A stretch of 64,000 bases of DNA, from contig JARGXX010000033.1 of assembly GCA_030374765.1 (NCBI GenBank), positions 372,001 to 436,000 on the forward strand, in the 5' to 3' direction. The position numbers and the translations under genes were made by a program. Positions 1 through 9,228 of the stretch are shown here, piece after piece; within the stretch, counting starts at the first letter, position 1, and every line of letters starts with the position of its first letter. This stretch comes from Agarophyton chilense (lineage: Eukaryota > Rhodophyta > Florideophyceae > Gracilariales > Gracilariaceae). The notes beneath the pieces were generated by a model. The model did not search any database. It was not told the DNA's origin and was given only the letters and a program-made list of their open reading frames with translations.

Positions 1-3000
1 TCTTCTGATTCACTGCAGCAGGGTGGAAATATGGTAAAACAGCCTGTACTTTCGTCTGACATCAATCAGGCGCAGCAAATGCGACAAGACACAACAACGC
101 GGAGAGGGAGCCATGTCGGAGGACTGCCAAACTGGGAGTACATGAGCCCTTTTACGGAGCTGCAGGTCGCTGTAGATGACGTTAATTGCGAGCTTGAAAC
201 CTGATTTATTTCAGAAGTGACAGATATTTTGCGGAATTTGGAAGCCGATATCTGTAGTAGTACGGAAAAAGAGGTAGCGTTAGGTGACAAGGGAGAAGCG
301 CAGGAGAATTCTGCTTTCTCTAGACTAGAGGCAATGGAAGTGTTCTTACCCAACAGTTTACTTGAAAAGTATGCTCCTGGGCCAACAGGTCCTTAACGAA
401 AAGAGGAAAAGGGTTTGTATCTGTGAAAGAGCTTCGTGGAGTTGTCATTTTGCACGTTTTAAGTGCATCGTACGGCACCTCTCCGACAGTGATGTACTCG
501 AGCGACGAACAAAACAGCTTCTTGCAGATGGGTATCAGGTCAAGTCGGTATAGAGACGTGTGGTCAGCACTAAACTCTACTATGGAGAAAAGAGGGGGAA
601 CGGAATCGCTCTCAACTGGATGGCGTCTGAGATCGAAGGTTGCAAACGACCTTATTGGTGAGCTCGAACATGATGTAGCAGCTGTTAACAGGAGGCTGCT
701 ATATGTCCCAAATGGTACAGTGTGCTCCTTGGACGATGATCACTAGCGATTGTCCTCACGTGCAGTTACCTCCATAACGACCCTTAAGGAAATCAAATTC
801 CCCACGAAATCCTTAGGACCTGTGTGCAATGTAGTTTGTTCGGCGTTGACTTCTGTTTTTATAGCCGGTAATTATTCCAGACCGCAAGAGCACCTCATTG
901 ATACTTGGTTCGCATCGCCCAGCTCATTCAAGAAGCCCCGACAAGAGGGTCTCTACTACCAATGGAAGATGCCATTTTTGCCTCCGACAGGGGCTATAAC
1001 TGCAGTAAAAGCATTGCGTTTGTTAGTGATGTGCTCGGAGCAACTTGTTTTGGAACGCACAAACGATCCTTGGACTACCCGTTCGTGTTTGGCGATGGAC
1101 CAATACGGAAGAAGCACAAAGGTATGGTAATCGAGGAGAAAGGCTGCAGAGCTGTATATGCAGCAAAACAGTAAGTTGGCAAAGGGACAATGAGAAAACT
1201 CCATGCATCTGTTTACAGGGAGAGTTGCTCTGGGAGGATTGCGTCGATATATAGCATCAATGAAAGAATGTTTGGCTCCTCTCATTTTACTTTGATACCT
1301 AAGGATAACTTCAGAGGCTTGAGAGATTTGGAAAAACCGAAGGAAATGAAAAACTTCTTCAGTTGACAAGTTGGTCGAAGGGAGTTACAATCTGTAACAG
1401 CCGACTCAATATCCCAATCTCGAAGCCATCTCGATGAGCATGTCAGTTCTCTGCATCATCTAACATTGTTTCAGTCCGAGGATCCAGTCTGGTTTCTACT
1501 ACGTGCCTTCTGGTTTACGTCACGCACGTCCATCGGATTTGTCAGAGTCATTGCGAAGTCGTTCGATGAAAGAATGGACGTGTTTTCAGAATTATTATAT
1601 GAACTGAGGGATGGTGACGTGCAGGTTGGAATAGAAATTGCAGAACTGTGAGAAGGCCTCAATCAAAAATGGAATCTGCTTGTGTCTTGCTTGGCCATGT
1701 GCAAAGAACTGAACAAGTTAAACGTAAATGAGGTGGGACTGTCCCATCATTTATTGTCTCTAGAGGTGCCAGCATTGCAATCATATCGGAAGACGGAACT
1801 CAATGACATCCTTGAAAAAGCAGGAAGACACCAAAGTGCTTCAGTTCGTAAGAACGAACTCATAGATATGATCGCTGTCCTGCAAGGAGAGGTGAGGGAT
1901 GGGTCCATAAATTTGGATGGAGTGCAGCTTACAGACTTGAAACGCAGCCAGGAGAGAGGCAAAAAACTTTTCCAGCAGCTCAGGAAGGCTTCTATTGAAG
2001 CCTGGGTAATAAAACCATTGGTGTCGACCGTTGGCATGCGAGAAGGTAGTAGAAAAGAGCCTGAAGTACTGCGAGCTTTGCCTAAATTCCTAGCCAACCC
2101 AAAACTTGTGTTGCAGAAGGCTTTAATCCCCTTCGAAGACGTCATTCTAGACTTGATATCGATATCAAGTGGGAGATCTCCAAATGTACGTAATGAAGTG
2201 GATGAGTTGGCGGTGAGAAGAAGCCTCGTCATGTGCAACGCCTCAAGAAGAATTGATTGCATAAAAACTGTGGGGCTAGTTTGTAGTCAGAATAACCAGG
2301 TGATGGGTGACAGCCGGGATGGAATCTGTGCATTCACAGATGAGCTTGGCAATTGCAACGTGGCTGCTGTTCAGGTGAAGACAATGACTTCCACCAAGAC
2401 TATCGAGGAGGCAAAACTTATACAGACAAGGACATCGAAAGCTCTCATATAAGAGATCATTGGAGAAAACGAGCATAATGTTTTTCTCTTCCGGCAAACC
2501 GTTCCGAACACAACACATAGATTGCAATGCTTGCATCAGGCCATGGTGACAGGAACCCAAACTGTTGTCTATATTGTCGGGAAGGGAGGCTCAATATCCA
2601 TCGGTGAAATTAGATATTTGGTGTTTATTTCCTTCTCAGAAAAAGTCTTAGAAGCTCATAAATATTGCTTGGAGAGTATTCAAAAGACTACTTTTGTTTG
2701 GATTGGAAAACCTCCCATGGAGCATCCGGAGGAGTATGACGCGATACTGAACAACTCACAAGCATCTGAACTACAAAGTTTGTCATCATATTATTCTCTA
2801 AGTCAGGCTTTAACAATGAAAGTGAAAATATAGAACATTCTCCTTCCCCACGCTCGTATGATTCGACCTCGTATTTTAGTTTATTGCAAAGATCTGAAAT
2901 GCGGGGTTGATGAAAACTCGAGTCGCATGAAATCTTTCGCAAGGGCCAATGTTAGCAAAAGTCCAATCGTCACAATAATTGGAAGACTACTTTCAACGCA

Positions 3001-3595
3001 GGTGTCCAACGCCGGACTTGTGCACTCAATGGCCCTTTCCAAAGAGTTGGGACGATTTAGAGGAGATGTTGACGCTCTACTTGACCACCGCAGGGAATAC
3101 CGTCAACTTCCAAAACGTATTTCAAGTTGTCAAACCGCCGATCATTTTGTCCGTAGGCTTGCAAAAAAATGGATTGCAAAAAGAATAGGCTCCCCAGTTT
3201 AAGACAATCTTCAGAACCCACTCGGGGAGAGGGATATCAAAATTGTGCCATGGTTTTCGCGTAATGCAGTCCTCGAATACAACAAGATGAATAATCGCGC
3301 GCTCCGGCTGGGTGGTGCAGAGGGTCACGAACTCATTTCTGCTCAGGCAGCCTATTGAACGCTTGCGGTTTTACTTTCATGTACCGCAAAAGTCGCTTCG
3401 TACCGATTCTAGACAGAATAATTGGTGTCAAACTTGTCTCCAAGCTTCATGTGATTCGTGCTGGGAAGAGTGGCTCACAGAACCCCGTTCAGTGAAGAAG
3501 AATCCGTTTAGAGCTCGTATCGAACGCTTCAAAGCATCCGTGGATGCACGCTTTGGCTCATTGTCTTCCAGAAGACGTCGTGTTAGGAATTGAGC
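1..3595 (+). pseudogene. Degenerate piggyBac-like transposase-nuclease fusion gene
   Basis: This is a plus-strand coding relic spread over three frames, homologous block by block to the minus-strand transposase at 4021-7263. Visible blocks in order: an N-terminal piggyBac-like helix region (about 423-600, with MGIRSSRYRDVWSAL); the first catalytic acidic block SLDDDH (about 730-746, matching TLDDDL in the other copy); the second block ASDRGY (about 983-1000, matching TADRGY); a 256-codon open stretch (1682-2452); a nuclease C-terminal part (about 2460-2833); and a Cys-rich tail with WCQTC and CDSC (about 3430-3480) followed by an Arg-rich end. The left end lies outside the window and I could not find its inverted terminus on the right. 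Many stops and shifts show that it is dead. It is tail-to-tail with the other copy. The homology is seen directly; the piggyBac assignment rests on the family pattern of acidic blocks plus C-terminal cysteines. Confidence 0.7.
1682..2452 (+). pseudogene. SAP-like motif and N-terminal half of YqaJ-like nuclease (part of relic)
   Basis: This is the longest surviving open piece of the relic (256 codons). Residues about 30-65 (ELNDILEKAG, then VRKNELIDMIAVL) resemble a SAP DNA-binding helix-extended loop-helix. Residues about 105-135 (AWVIKPL, then GSRKEPEVLRALP) align with the G-x-x-x-E segment of the nuclease in the minus-strand copy (SWFSSAR, then GTCTEQAVLNAL). Residues about 205-235 (GDSRDGICAF, then AAVQVKTMTS) match its SADVIA and EIKT motifs. 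The E of the E-x-K motif is Q here, so the catalytic site is probably lost. The next block, read in another frame from about 2490, has the typical YqaJ pattern H-x-L-Q-x-x-M-x-V-T-G. It could be read as an isolated hypothetical gene, but the alignment to the second copy argues against that. Confidence 0.6.
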
Positions 3596-3738
3596 TCAGG
3601 CTTTTGGGGGTGGATGAAAAGTGATGTTGTTGATGAATTAGGAGATTGGAAATTTTAGTGATAAAATATGGTGATTTTGGAGATATTTTCCATGGTAAAC
3701 CTGCTTTCAGCCTTTTCTTTGGCTCCCCATTCCCATAT

Positions 3739-3777
3739 CCCTAATATTTTCAGTAATGTACGGTGTATCGTACATTA
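3739..3777 (+). repeat. Left terminal inverted repeat with terminal palindrome P1
   Basis: A 15-bp CCC-starting terminus is followed directly by the 24-bp near-palindrome P1 (3754-3777, core GTACGGTGTATCGTAC). P1 is the exact reverse complement, 24 of 24 bases, of palindrome P3 at 7503-7526 near the other end. It is probably a transposase binding site. Confidence 0.75.
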
Positions 3778-3959
3778 ATGTTTACGTGGTTGTAGTGGCG
3801 TTCGTGAATTTTTGGGGAAACTTTAAAGGTGACAGGGATGGTATGGAGTATGTCAGAAGAAGATGTGAAAATTTTGAAACTAAATGGTGGTCGGGATCCC
3901 TGTCATTTTGCATGGGGAAAAATGGGTTTCACATCACCTCAAACAGAGGCAAAATTGCT

Positions 3960-3983
3960 TTATGTACGATGCACCGTACATTA
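3960..3983 (+). repeat. Internal subterminal palindrome P2
   Basis: A 24-bp near-palindrome with core GTACGATGCACCGTAC, differing from P3 at two positions. It lies just beyond the 3' end of the transposase gene, about 180 bp inside P1. Confidence 0.7.
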
Positions 3984-4020
3984 GAACAACAACAAAACAA
4001 CGTTTAAAGTAGGACCATCC

Positions 4021-7000
4021 TTATTTATAGGTACTACGAAGTCGAGATCGTAGAGATCGTGGCTCGGACTCGGTGCTACGACGTCGTTTACGACTCGGAC
4101 CGTCAGAAGATGACGCACTTATACCTTCATTTCCTTCACCACTAGGCTCTGGCGTTATCCGTGGCGAGCGTGACAGCCGTCTAGCTTCTAGGCGCCTGTT
4201 CGAGTGCCAAATATCCCAGCACGAGCGCCGGGAACCCGGAAATGTTCTCACACAAAGATGTACATCACAGGTACAGCATTAAAAGCATGACCGATGACCT
4301 CTAAACCCTTGGGTTCCTTTTCTATTCATGCCGCAAAGAGCACACCATTTCTCGACACGCAGCTGCTTCTGATCATGCCCAGGAACATTTAAGCGAAGTT
4401 TCGTGCCGTCACTAGAATTAAAGAATTGAAGTCTGTATCTCTGCTTTTTTCTTGCCATTTGTCGTAACATAGAGGCCTCCTCCCCGATTATACTTTTGGG
4501 AATGCACTGTGAGGCATCATACTGCATTCCAGTCTGTAGTTCCATAACATCGCCGTATCTTAATAGTTCTGTACATGCATCTGCGGAAAAATTTGCTAGT
4601 GAACCAAGAGTATTTAGCTTATGTCGAAACGAACTCAAGTTGTGAAAGGTTTCAAAATCATCCACCAAGGCATTCTTTTCCATGATCCTCCAGGCCAAAA
4701 AGGAATTCACGAAGAGGGTTTTAAGCGTTTGGCCAACAACTTTCTGCTCCCATTTTAACTTTGTTGTGGCACTTCTTAAAATGGCCCGTGCCTGTGCGCT
4801 GCCGTCCACACCACCTTTCGTTTTCGAATACATGCCTTGAATTCCGTGTTTGAACAGTTTTAAAGGTACAAATGCATCGTGGTTGGTGACGTGAGTATTG
4901 ATAAGTGTCCAAATCACAATCCGTTCCTTCAGTAAACGCTTCGTGGTGACGTCGACGAAGGAAGGGACAACAGGAGTGTCTGTGTGCGCCCATGTAACGA
5001 GTGGTCCAGCTTGAGATACTAGGCAATCCTTGTATGCCCGAAGCTTATCGTTAGAGGCATACAGTAGAGTACAAGAAAGTAGAGCCGTCTCTGAGCTGAC
5101 TGCATAAATGCTGTAGTTTGTATTGATGACCAACATCTGCTGCAGTACCTGTCCGATGTGTTCTTGGGGCATGCGTTGTAGCATGGAAGCATCCCCAACC
5201 TTCATGCATGCTAAATCCAGACTAGCATTATTTAACGCTCTGTTTAAGGACGACGAGGCTACACTTGTCTTGATCTCCACGGTAGCAAGGGCCACATTGT
5301 CCTCTCCACCAATGGCGCTCGCAAAAGAAGTTTGTGCCAAGTCGATTCGGGCAATTACATCTGCAGAACAGGCCAGCCAGCTGGGCTGTTTATCGGCTAG
5401 CATTCCACACTCATGTATGCTAAGAACGAAGGGTTTTTTGGAAAGAGCATTAAGGACTGCCTGCTCAGTACACGTTCCTCTCATCATACTTTCATTAGAT
5501 CTAGCTGAACTAAACCAAGAAGCACCTAGCCTCTTCATTTTCTTAGACATTGTGTCCTCATGCGGAGATCCGGGCGGCGGCAAGTTAAGACCTGATCTGA
5601 AGTTTGCATCTGCCAATAACGTTGCCCCTGCCGTAATTCCAGTAATTATAAACTGCCTTAGAATGAACCAGTCGGCACACCGTTGTCCCACTGTTAAAAT
5701 GCGGCAATGAGCATGGCAGTGAAGCTCCACAGTATCCCTGTCGTCTGTTGCATCACTCTGTGGTATGACTAGTTTCCCGTCGTTGGTGCGTTTGCTGAAT
5801 AGAAATTTACGATTGCTTTTAGAGCGGGGAACAGCAATCCAGCACTTAACAAGATCTGCCAAGCCATTCGGGAGTAAATAAGCAAACCATAGTACTTTTG
5901 CAAACTTGTTCGAGCCGCGTTCTCTTATCATGACGGATGTGACAGTCTGTCGCTGCCCGGACTGCTCATCTTTAAACACCTTTTCCGCATACCTGCTGAG
6001 CGGTCCTTTCTCAGGGCTATCTTCAATCAGGAATCCCGCATCTCTGTCAAAAATGTCGGGATCAACCCTAACTTCTGGTTCATTAATAAGATCTCCCTGT
6101 ACAGAACCTGATTCCTCTGCCTCTAGATCCTCTCTCGCAGGAATGAAATGTGAAATGCCGACAAAAGGGTGGGCTTTCAGGAGATGCTCAGGCATGATGA
6201 AAATAATGCCGATTCCTTTCTTATCAAGACTTGGAACCATACTGAACTTACCATAACCGCGGTCTGCTGTGACGATGAGACCCGTTAGCGACTGTTCACC
6301 TCTCATTTCCAGTAAAGTTTCTATAATCTTCTCCACATTTAGGGACTGCGATTCCCCTCTTCGCCGAAACCGAACGAATAAAGTGATTCGAAAGAGAGCG
6401 TCGGCCACTGCATCGACGCAATGTCCCTCTTTGTCAGCTTTTCGGGAACTTAGAAGCTTGACTTGGTTGTCCACTGCCCGGGTTCCATAAAGATCATCAT
6501 CTAACGTCGCAAATGTATGCGCAGGAGAAAGAAAAACTCTGCTAGACATTCGGTATGCTGCTCGTTCGAACTCATTTAAACGCACAGTCTGATCCCGCTG
6601 GGAGTTCCAAACGGCTTCCCCATTTTCTCCGCGTCTCGTAGCTGAGTAAGCCAAGATATTTGTGGAAATGTAGGGAACGAGGTCGAGAGAAGGTACAGGG
6701 CAGTCCATCTTCTGCAGCAGGTTAATACATTTTGATAAGCTAAACCCCGAACACTGTGAAAACATAAAGACAGCCACGAAGTGAAATAAGTCAGGAACCG
6801 TGAATGGGTCTATTCCAGTGTCAGCCATTACACCCTTTTCATTGAGCCAAACTAAACAGCGTTGAAGAACCTCCTGCAAAAACAGCACGACATAGCTTGA
6901 GCGCGAATGGCAGAGACGAAGAATGCTTAATTAGGTATCAAGGCGATCGATAGCTGCGCGACAGAATAATCTTGCACGCTGTGACAGGGCTTCAGATACA

Positions 7001-7263
7001 AAATCATTGTTCATCCGTACTTTTTCTCCTGCCACTTGCTTAAGTTTCCATCCGTCGGATGGTTTGGTCCCAGACGAGGACTGGGTGCGGGAGGCTCTCC
7101 GAGCCCGAAGGCGTCCTCTTCCACTACCACGGGGACGACCTCTTCCCCGAAGTCCTCTACGAGGCGTTTGTGGACGCGTGGCGTCCGTGGCCGCGACGAG
7201 GGTGCTCTGCAGGTCATTAGCCTCATTATGCTCTACTTCTGGTGCGATATCGACAGTAGCCAT
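4021..7263 (-). CDS. piggyBac-like transposase fused to YqaJ-like nuclease (two in-frame TAA)
   Basis: From the ATG at 7263 (context AATCATGGC) the frame runs to 4021 with no shift. TAA codons at 6931-6933 and 4279-4281 split it into 110, 882 and 85 codons. The first part carries an RGRGRPRG AT-hook-like tract. Counting residues from the codon at 6888, acidic residues expected of a DDE/D transposase lie in TLDDDLYGT (about 130-132), TADRGYGK (209) and RCADWFILRQF (406). Residues about 455-650 carry PD-(D/E)XK nuclease motifs: GTCTEQ (E475), WLACSADVIA (D510), VEIKT (E538, K540) and IGQVLQQM. The C-terminal cysteine cluster typical of piggyBac (CALCG, then CCTCDVHLC, then SCWDIWH) is interrupted by the second TAA, so the stop removes half of a conserved domain. 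The protein would act in the nucleus to excise and insert the element. Both stops could be CAA turned into TAA. Whether it is a recent pseudogene or tolerates readthrough cannot be told from one copy. Confidence 0.7.
4940..5526 (-). other. YqaJ / lambda-exonuclease-like PD-(D/E)XK nuclease domain within the transposase
   Basis: This is the domain span inside the fusion gene. The order W...R....G-T-x-x-E, P-x-W-L-x-x-S-x-D, E-I-K-T, H-x-x-Q-x-x-x-Q-M is the family signature of YqaJ-type alkaline exonucleases. All putative catalytic residues (E, D, E, K) and the downstream Q are present. The domain follows the DDE core directly rather than interrupting it. Confidence 0.65.
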
Positions 7264-7502
7264 GATTTCTAGGTATTTGTGATGAGTACAGGAATGTTCT
7301 GAGGGCTTGGTGGTCTTTCGGAGGTGCCGCAGGGGTCCTGAGGAGGGATAGAAGGCTGGAATGCACAATTTGTGGATTTAAGCTTAGTTTAACACGTGGA
7401 CAGTAAAGAAGAGCCTCCTCTTCAAGATGGTGTGAACATAATCGCTCTCTAATTCAGCCTTTAAGAGCTGCGATGATTCAAAGAAGTTCCCAAAACAGGA
7501 CC

Positions 7503-7526
7503 TAATGTACGATACACCGTACATTA
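7503..7526 (+). repeat. Internal subterminal palindrome P3
   Basis: A 24-bp near-palindrome with core GTACGATACACCGTAC, upstream of the transposase gene. It is an exact inverted copy of P1. It is spaced 29 bp from terminal palindrome P4, so the right-hand pair is tighter than the left-hand pair. Confidence 0.75.
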
Positions 7527-7555
7527 GCTGTTTTTCTACATTTTTGATTTTTTGC

Positions 7556-7591
7556 TAATGCACGATGTATCGTACACTGCAATTATTAGGG
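7556..7591 (-). repeat. Right terminal inverted repeat with terminal palindrome P4
   Basis: The inverse of the left end: CCCTAATAATTGCAG on the minus strand (7577-7591), overlapping by a few bases the palindrome P4 (7556-7579, core GCACGATGTATCGTAC). Confidence 0.75.
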
Positions 7592-7595
7592 ATAT

Positions 7596-7949
7596 CTTAG
7601 AGAATACTGCTCCGTTTGATCTCATTTTAGCTCCGATCGAATATCTTATTCAAAGCCTTCCATCCATGGCGATAATTGGGGCAAAATAGTAAGGTGGGGA
7701 AGCTCTAGGCGTCTTTTTGGAATTTTATAGAATTGCGGTATCATCGTTTCGTACGGCACAGGGCTACAGTACACAGCTACAATGGACATTTCCTCTCAGT
7801 GACTACAGTGACAACTCGCTACGTTCGTACTTTATCGCTACGCATTCTAAGAAAGTATTAATTGGCAATGTAAGAAAATAAAATTTGACAACTTTAATTC
7901 AATTTTTAATACGAAACTACAGTGTTTTTAAACTACCACGCGATGATAT
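7596..7949. other. Intergenic, no gene seen
   Basis: AT-rich sequence between the piggyBac-like element and retrotransposon E1. I see no convincing coding sequence. It ends with GATAT (7945-7949), the target duplicated by E1. Confidence 0.6.
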
Positions 7950-9124
7950 TGTAACGCAATGCGCTACTCGAAAGACCAGCCGCGGGCGGCGAGAGCTACG
8001 CACAGGCAGAGCCTGGAAAGCCGGGGTCGGCTATCTGGCCCTAGAGTCCGCAACGACTCAAGAGAGGCGTCGTCTCACAGGCGAGGAGTGTCGACTAGAC
8101 ACAGACTCCTATCGTTCCACAGGAGCTCTTGGCGTCCGGAAGACGTGCTCGGAGTGGTGTCGATCCGACACGAACCGAAGTGATCGGCCTGGATATACGC
8201 CGCGTATGACGAGTAGCCGGTGCGAGCCCCGGGATTGTACCAGAGCCCGGACGAGCGCCACGACCCTAACGTCGGCAACGACGCACCAACCACTTCCCCC
8301 AACGGGTGGCGATAACAAAGCAGGGCAAGCCCTGAGATTGTACCAGCGCTCAGACGAGAGCGTCTGCTTGGCTATGCCGACTGGCGCCACAAAGTGGTAA
8401 TCAGTCACACCCAACGGGTGACGATAGCAAAGCAGGGCAAGCCCTGGGATTGAACCAGCGCCCAGACGAATGCGCCTGCCTGCCTTTACCAGCTGCACCT
8501 GGAAGTGATACTCACTTATTCGAGGCTCCCGATCCACACCTCGGTATCCAATGGATACGGGTCTACAATCTGCTCGGGCAGTAGAACTGCCAGCGGTCCA
8601 ATAGACCGAGCGAAAGTGCAATGAGCCACGCGGCGACCGATGGCCGTGAGGGCAAGGACTAGACGGGGAATCCTCGATAGGCTAAAACGCGAGCTCTGCA
8701 GCAGTTGATCAGACTGTTGCCTGTCTTGTCGGAGTCGATTGGGAACGAAGGTCTGATAACCCCATTGTCTCAAGACACGAACTAGTAGTTCGGAGGGCCT
8801 CTGGCCTTTCTTTGGACTTTACTTCGGTATAGCCCCCGGCGACCCGGCGCCCAAGTACCGCCGGCCGCTTAGCAGGTAGCCATTACGATAGATTACAACT
8901 AATAAATACAATTAAAAATTACAAGGCAGCAGTGCAGAGCACTGTATGGTGCCAACCACACGAACTAGCTGCCGGCCATTGCCACACGTATGACACCTAG
9001 CGCCATGCACGTTATTTCATCCTGGCAGTATGCCAGCTATTACGGCGTCGTCACTGCTTAGTGTAAGGAGGTCGGAGGAGGATGGCTACTTGTCCTCAAT
9101 AAGAGCCCGGCGCGTTGCGTCACA
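7950..9124 (-). repeat. E1 3' LTR
   Basis: The boundaries come from direct comparison with 17520-18698: identity begins at TGTAACGC and ends at GCGTCACA, after which the sequences diverge. It contains imperfect 112-bp internal repeats. Confidence 0.93.
8298..8520. repeat. Two imperfect 112-bp tandem units inside the E1 LTR
   Basis: AACGGGTG(G/A)CGATA recurs at 8301 and 8413, and the following AAAGCAGGGCAAGCCCTG recurs in phase. The same pair lies in the other LTR at about 17868-18090. On the sense (minus) strand each unit has a hairpin with stem CTGG/CCAG and loop TTCAATC or TACAATC, reminiscent of a tRNA T-arm. Confidence 0.7.
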
Positions 9125-9140
9125 TCACCCCCTTCTCAGC
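9125..9140 (-). other. E1 polypurine tract
   Basis: On the minus strand GCTGAGAAGGGGGTGA directly abuts the TG of the 3' LTR, as expected for the plus-strand priming site. Confidence 0.8.
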
Positions 9141-9228
9141 TTGTAGCGTCTCCGCTACAGCCAAGAGTGATCCCGATCACAAGACAGCACAGCATCGCTG
9201 ATATTGCTTCAACTGTGCCACGCACAGT

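Larger units (their letters stand above)
3739..7591 (-). mobile_element. piggyBac-like DNA transposon
   Basis: The element is about 3.85 kb. The left end CCCTAATATTTTCAG (3739-3753) and the inverted right end CCCTAATAATTGCAG (7577-7591) are terminal inverted repeats. Both are flanked by ATAT (3735-3738 and 7592-7595), a likely 4-bp target duplication in place of the canonical TTAA. Termini starting with CCC are usual for piggyBac elements. Inside are two pairs of subterminal palindromes and one long minus-strand transposase gene. Because ATAT is palindromic, it cannot be fully separated from the terminus itself. Confidence 0.75.

Noticed and set aside
3739-3745. CCCTAA at the element ends, resembling telomere repeat
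   Set aside because: Single copies at two inverted positions, no tandem array; they are transposon termini.
6868-7022. Possible intron in the piggyBac-like transposase (a good TTTTTGCAG/GAGG acceptor on the minus strand)
   Set aside because: The parts before and after are in the same frame and separated only by one TAA, and no good donor is present. A simple in-frame stop explains it as well, though an intron is not excluded.
8430-8500. A tRNA gene in the E1 LTR
   Set aside because: The T-arm-like hairpin is good, but no acceptor stem or normal anticodon loop forms; recorded instead as a structural curiosity.
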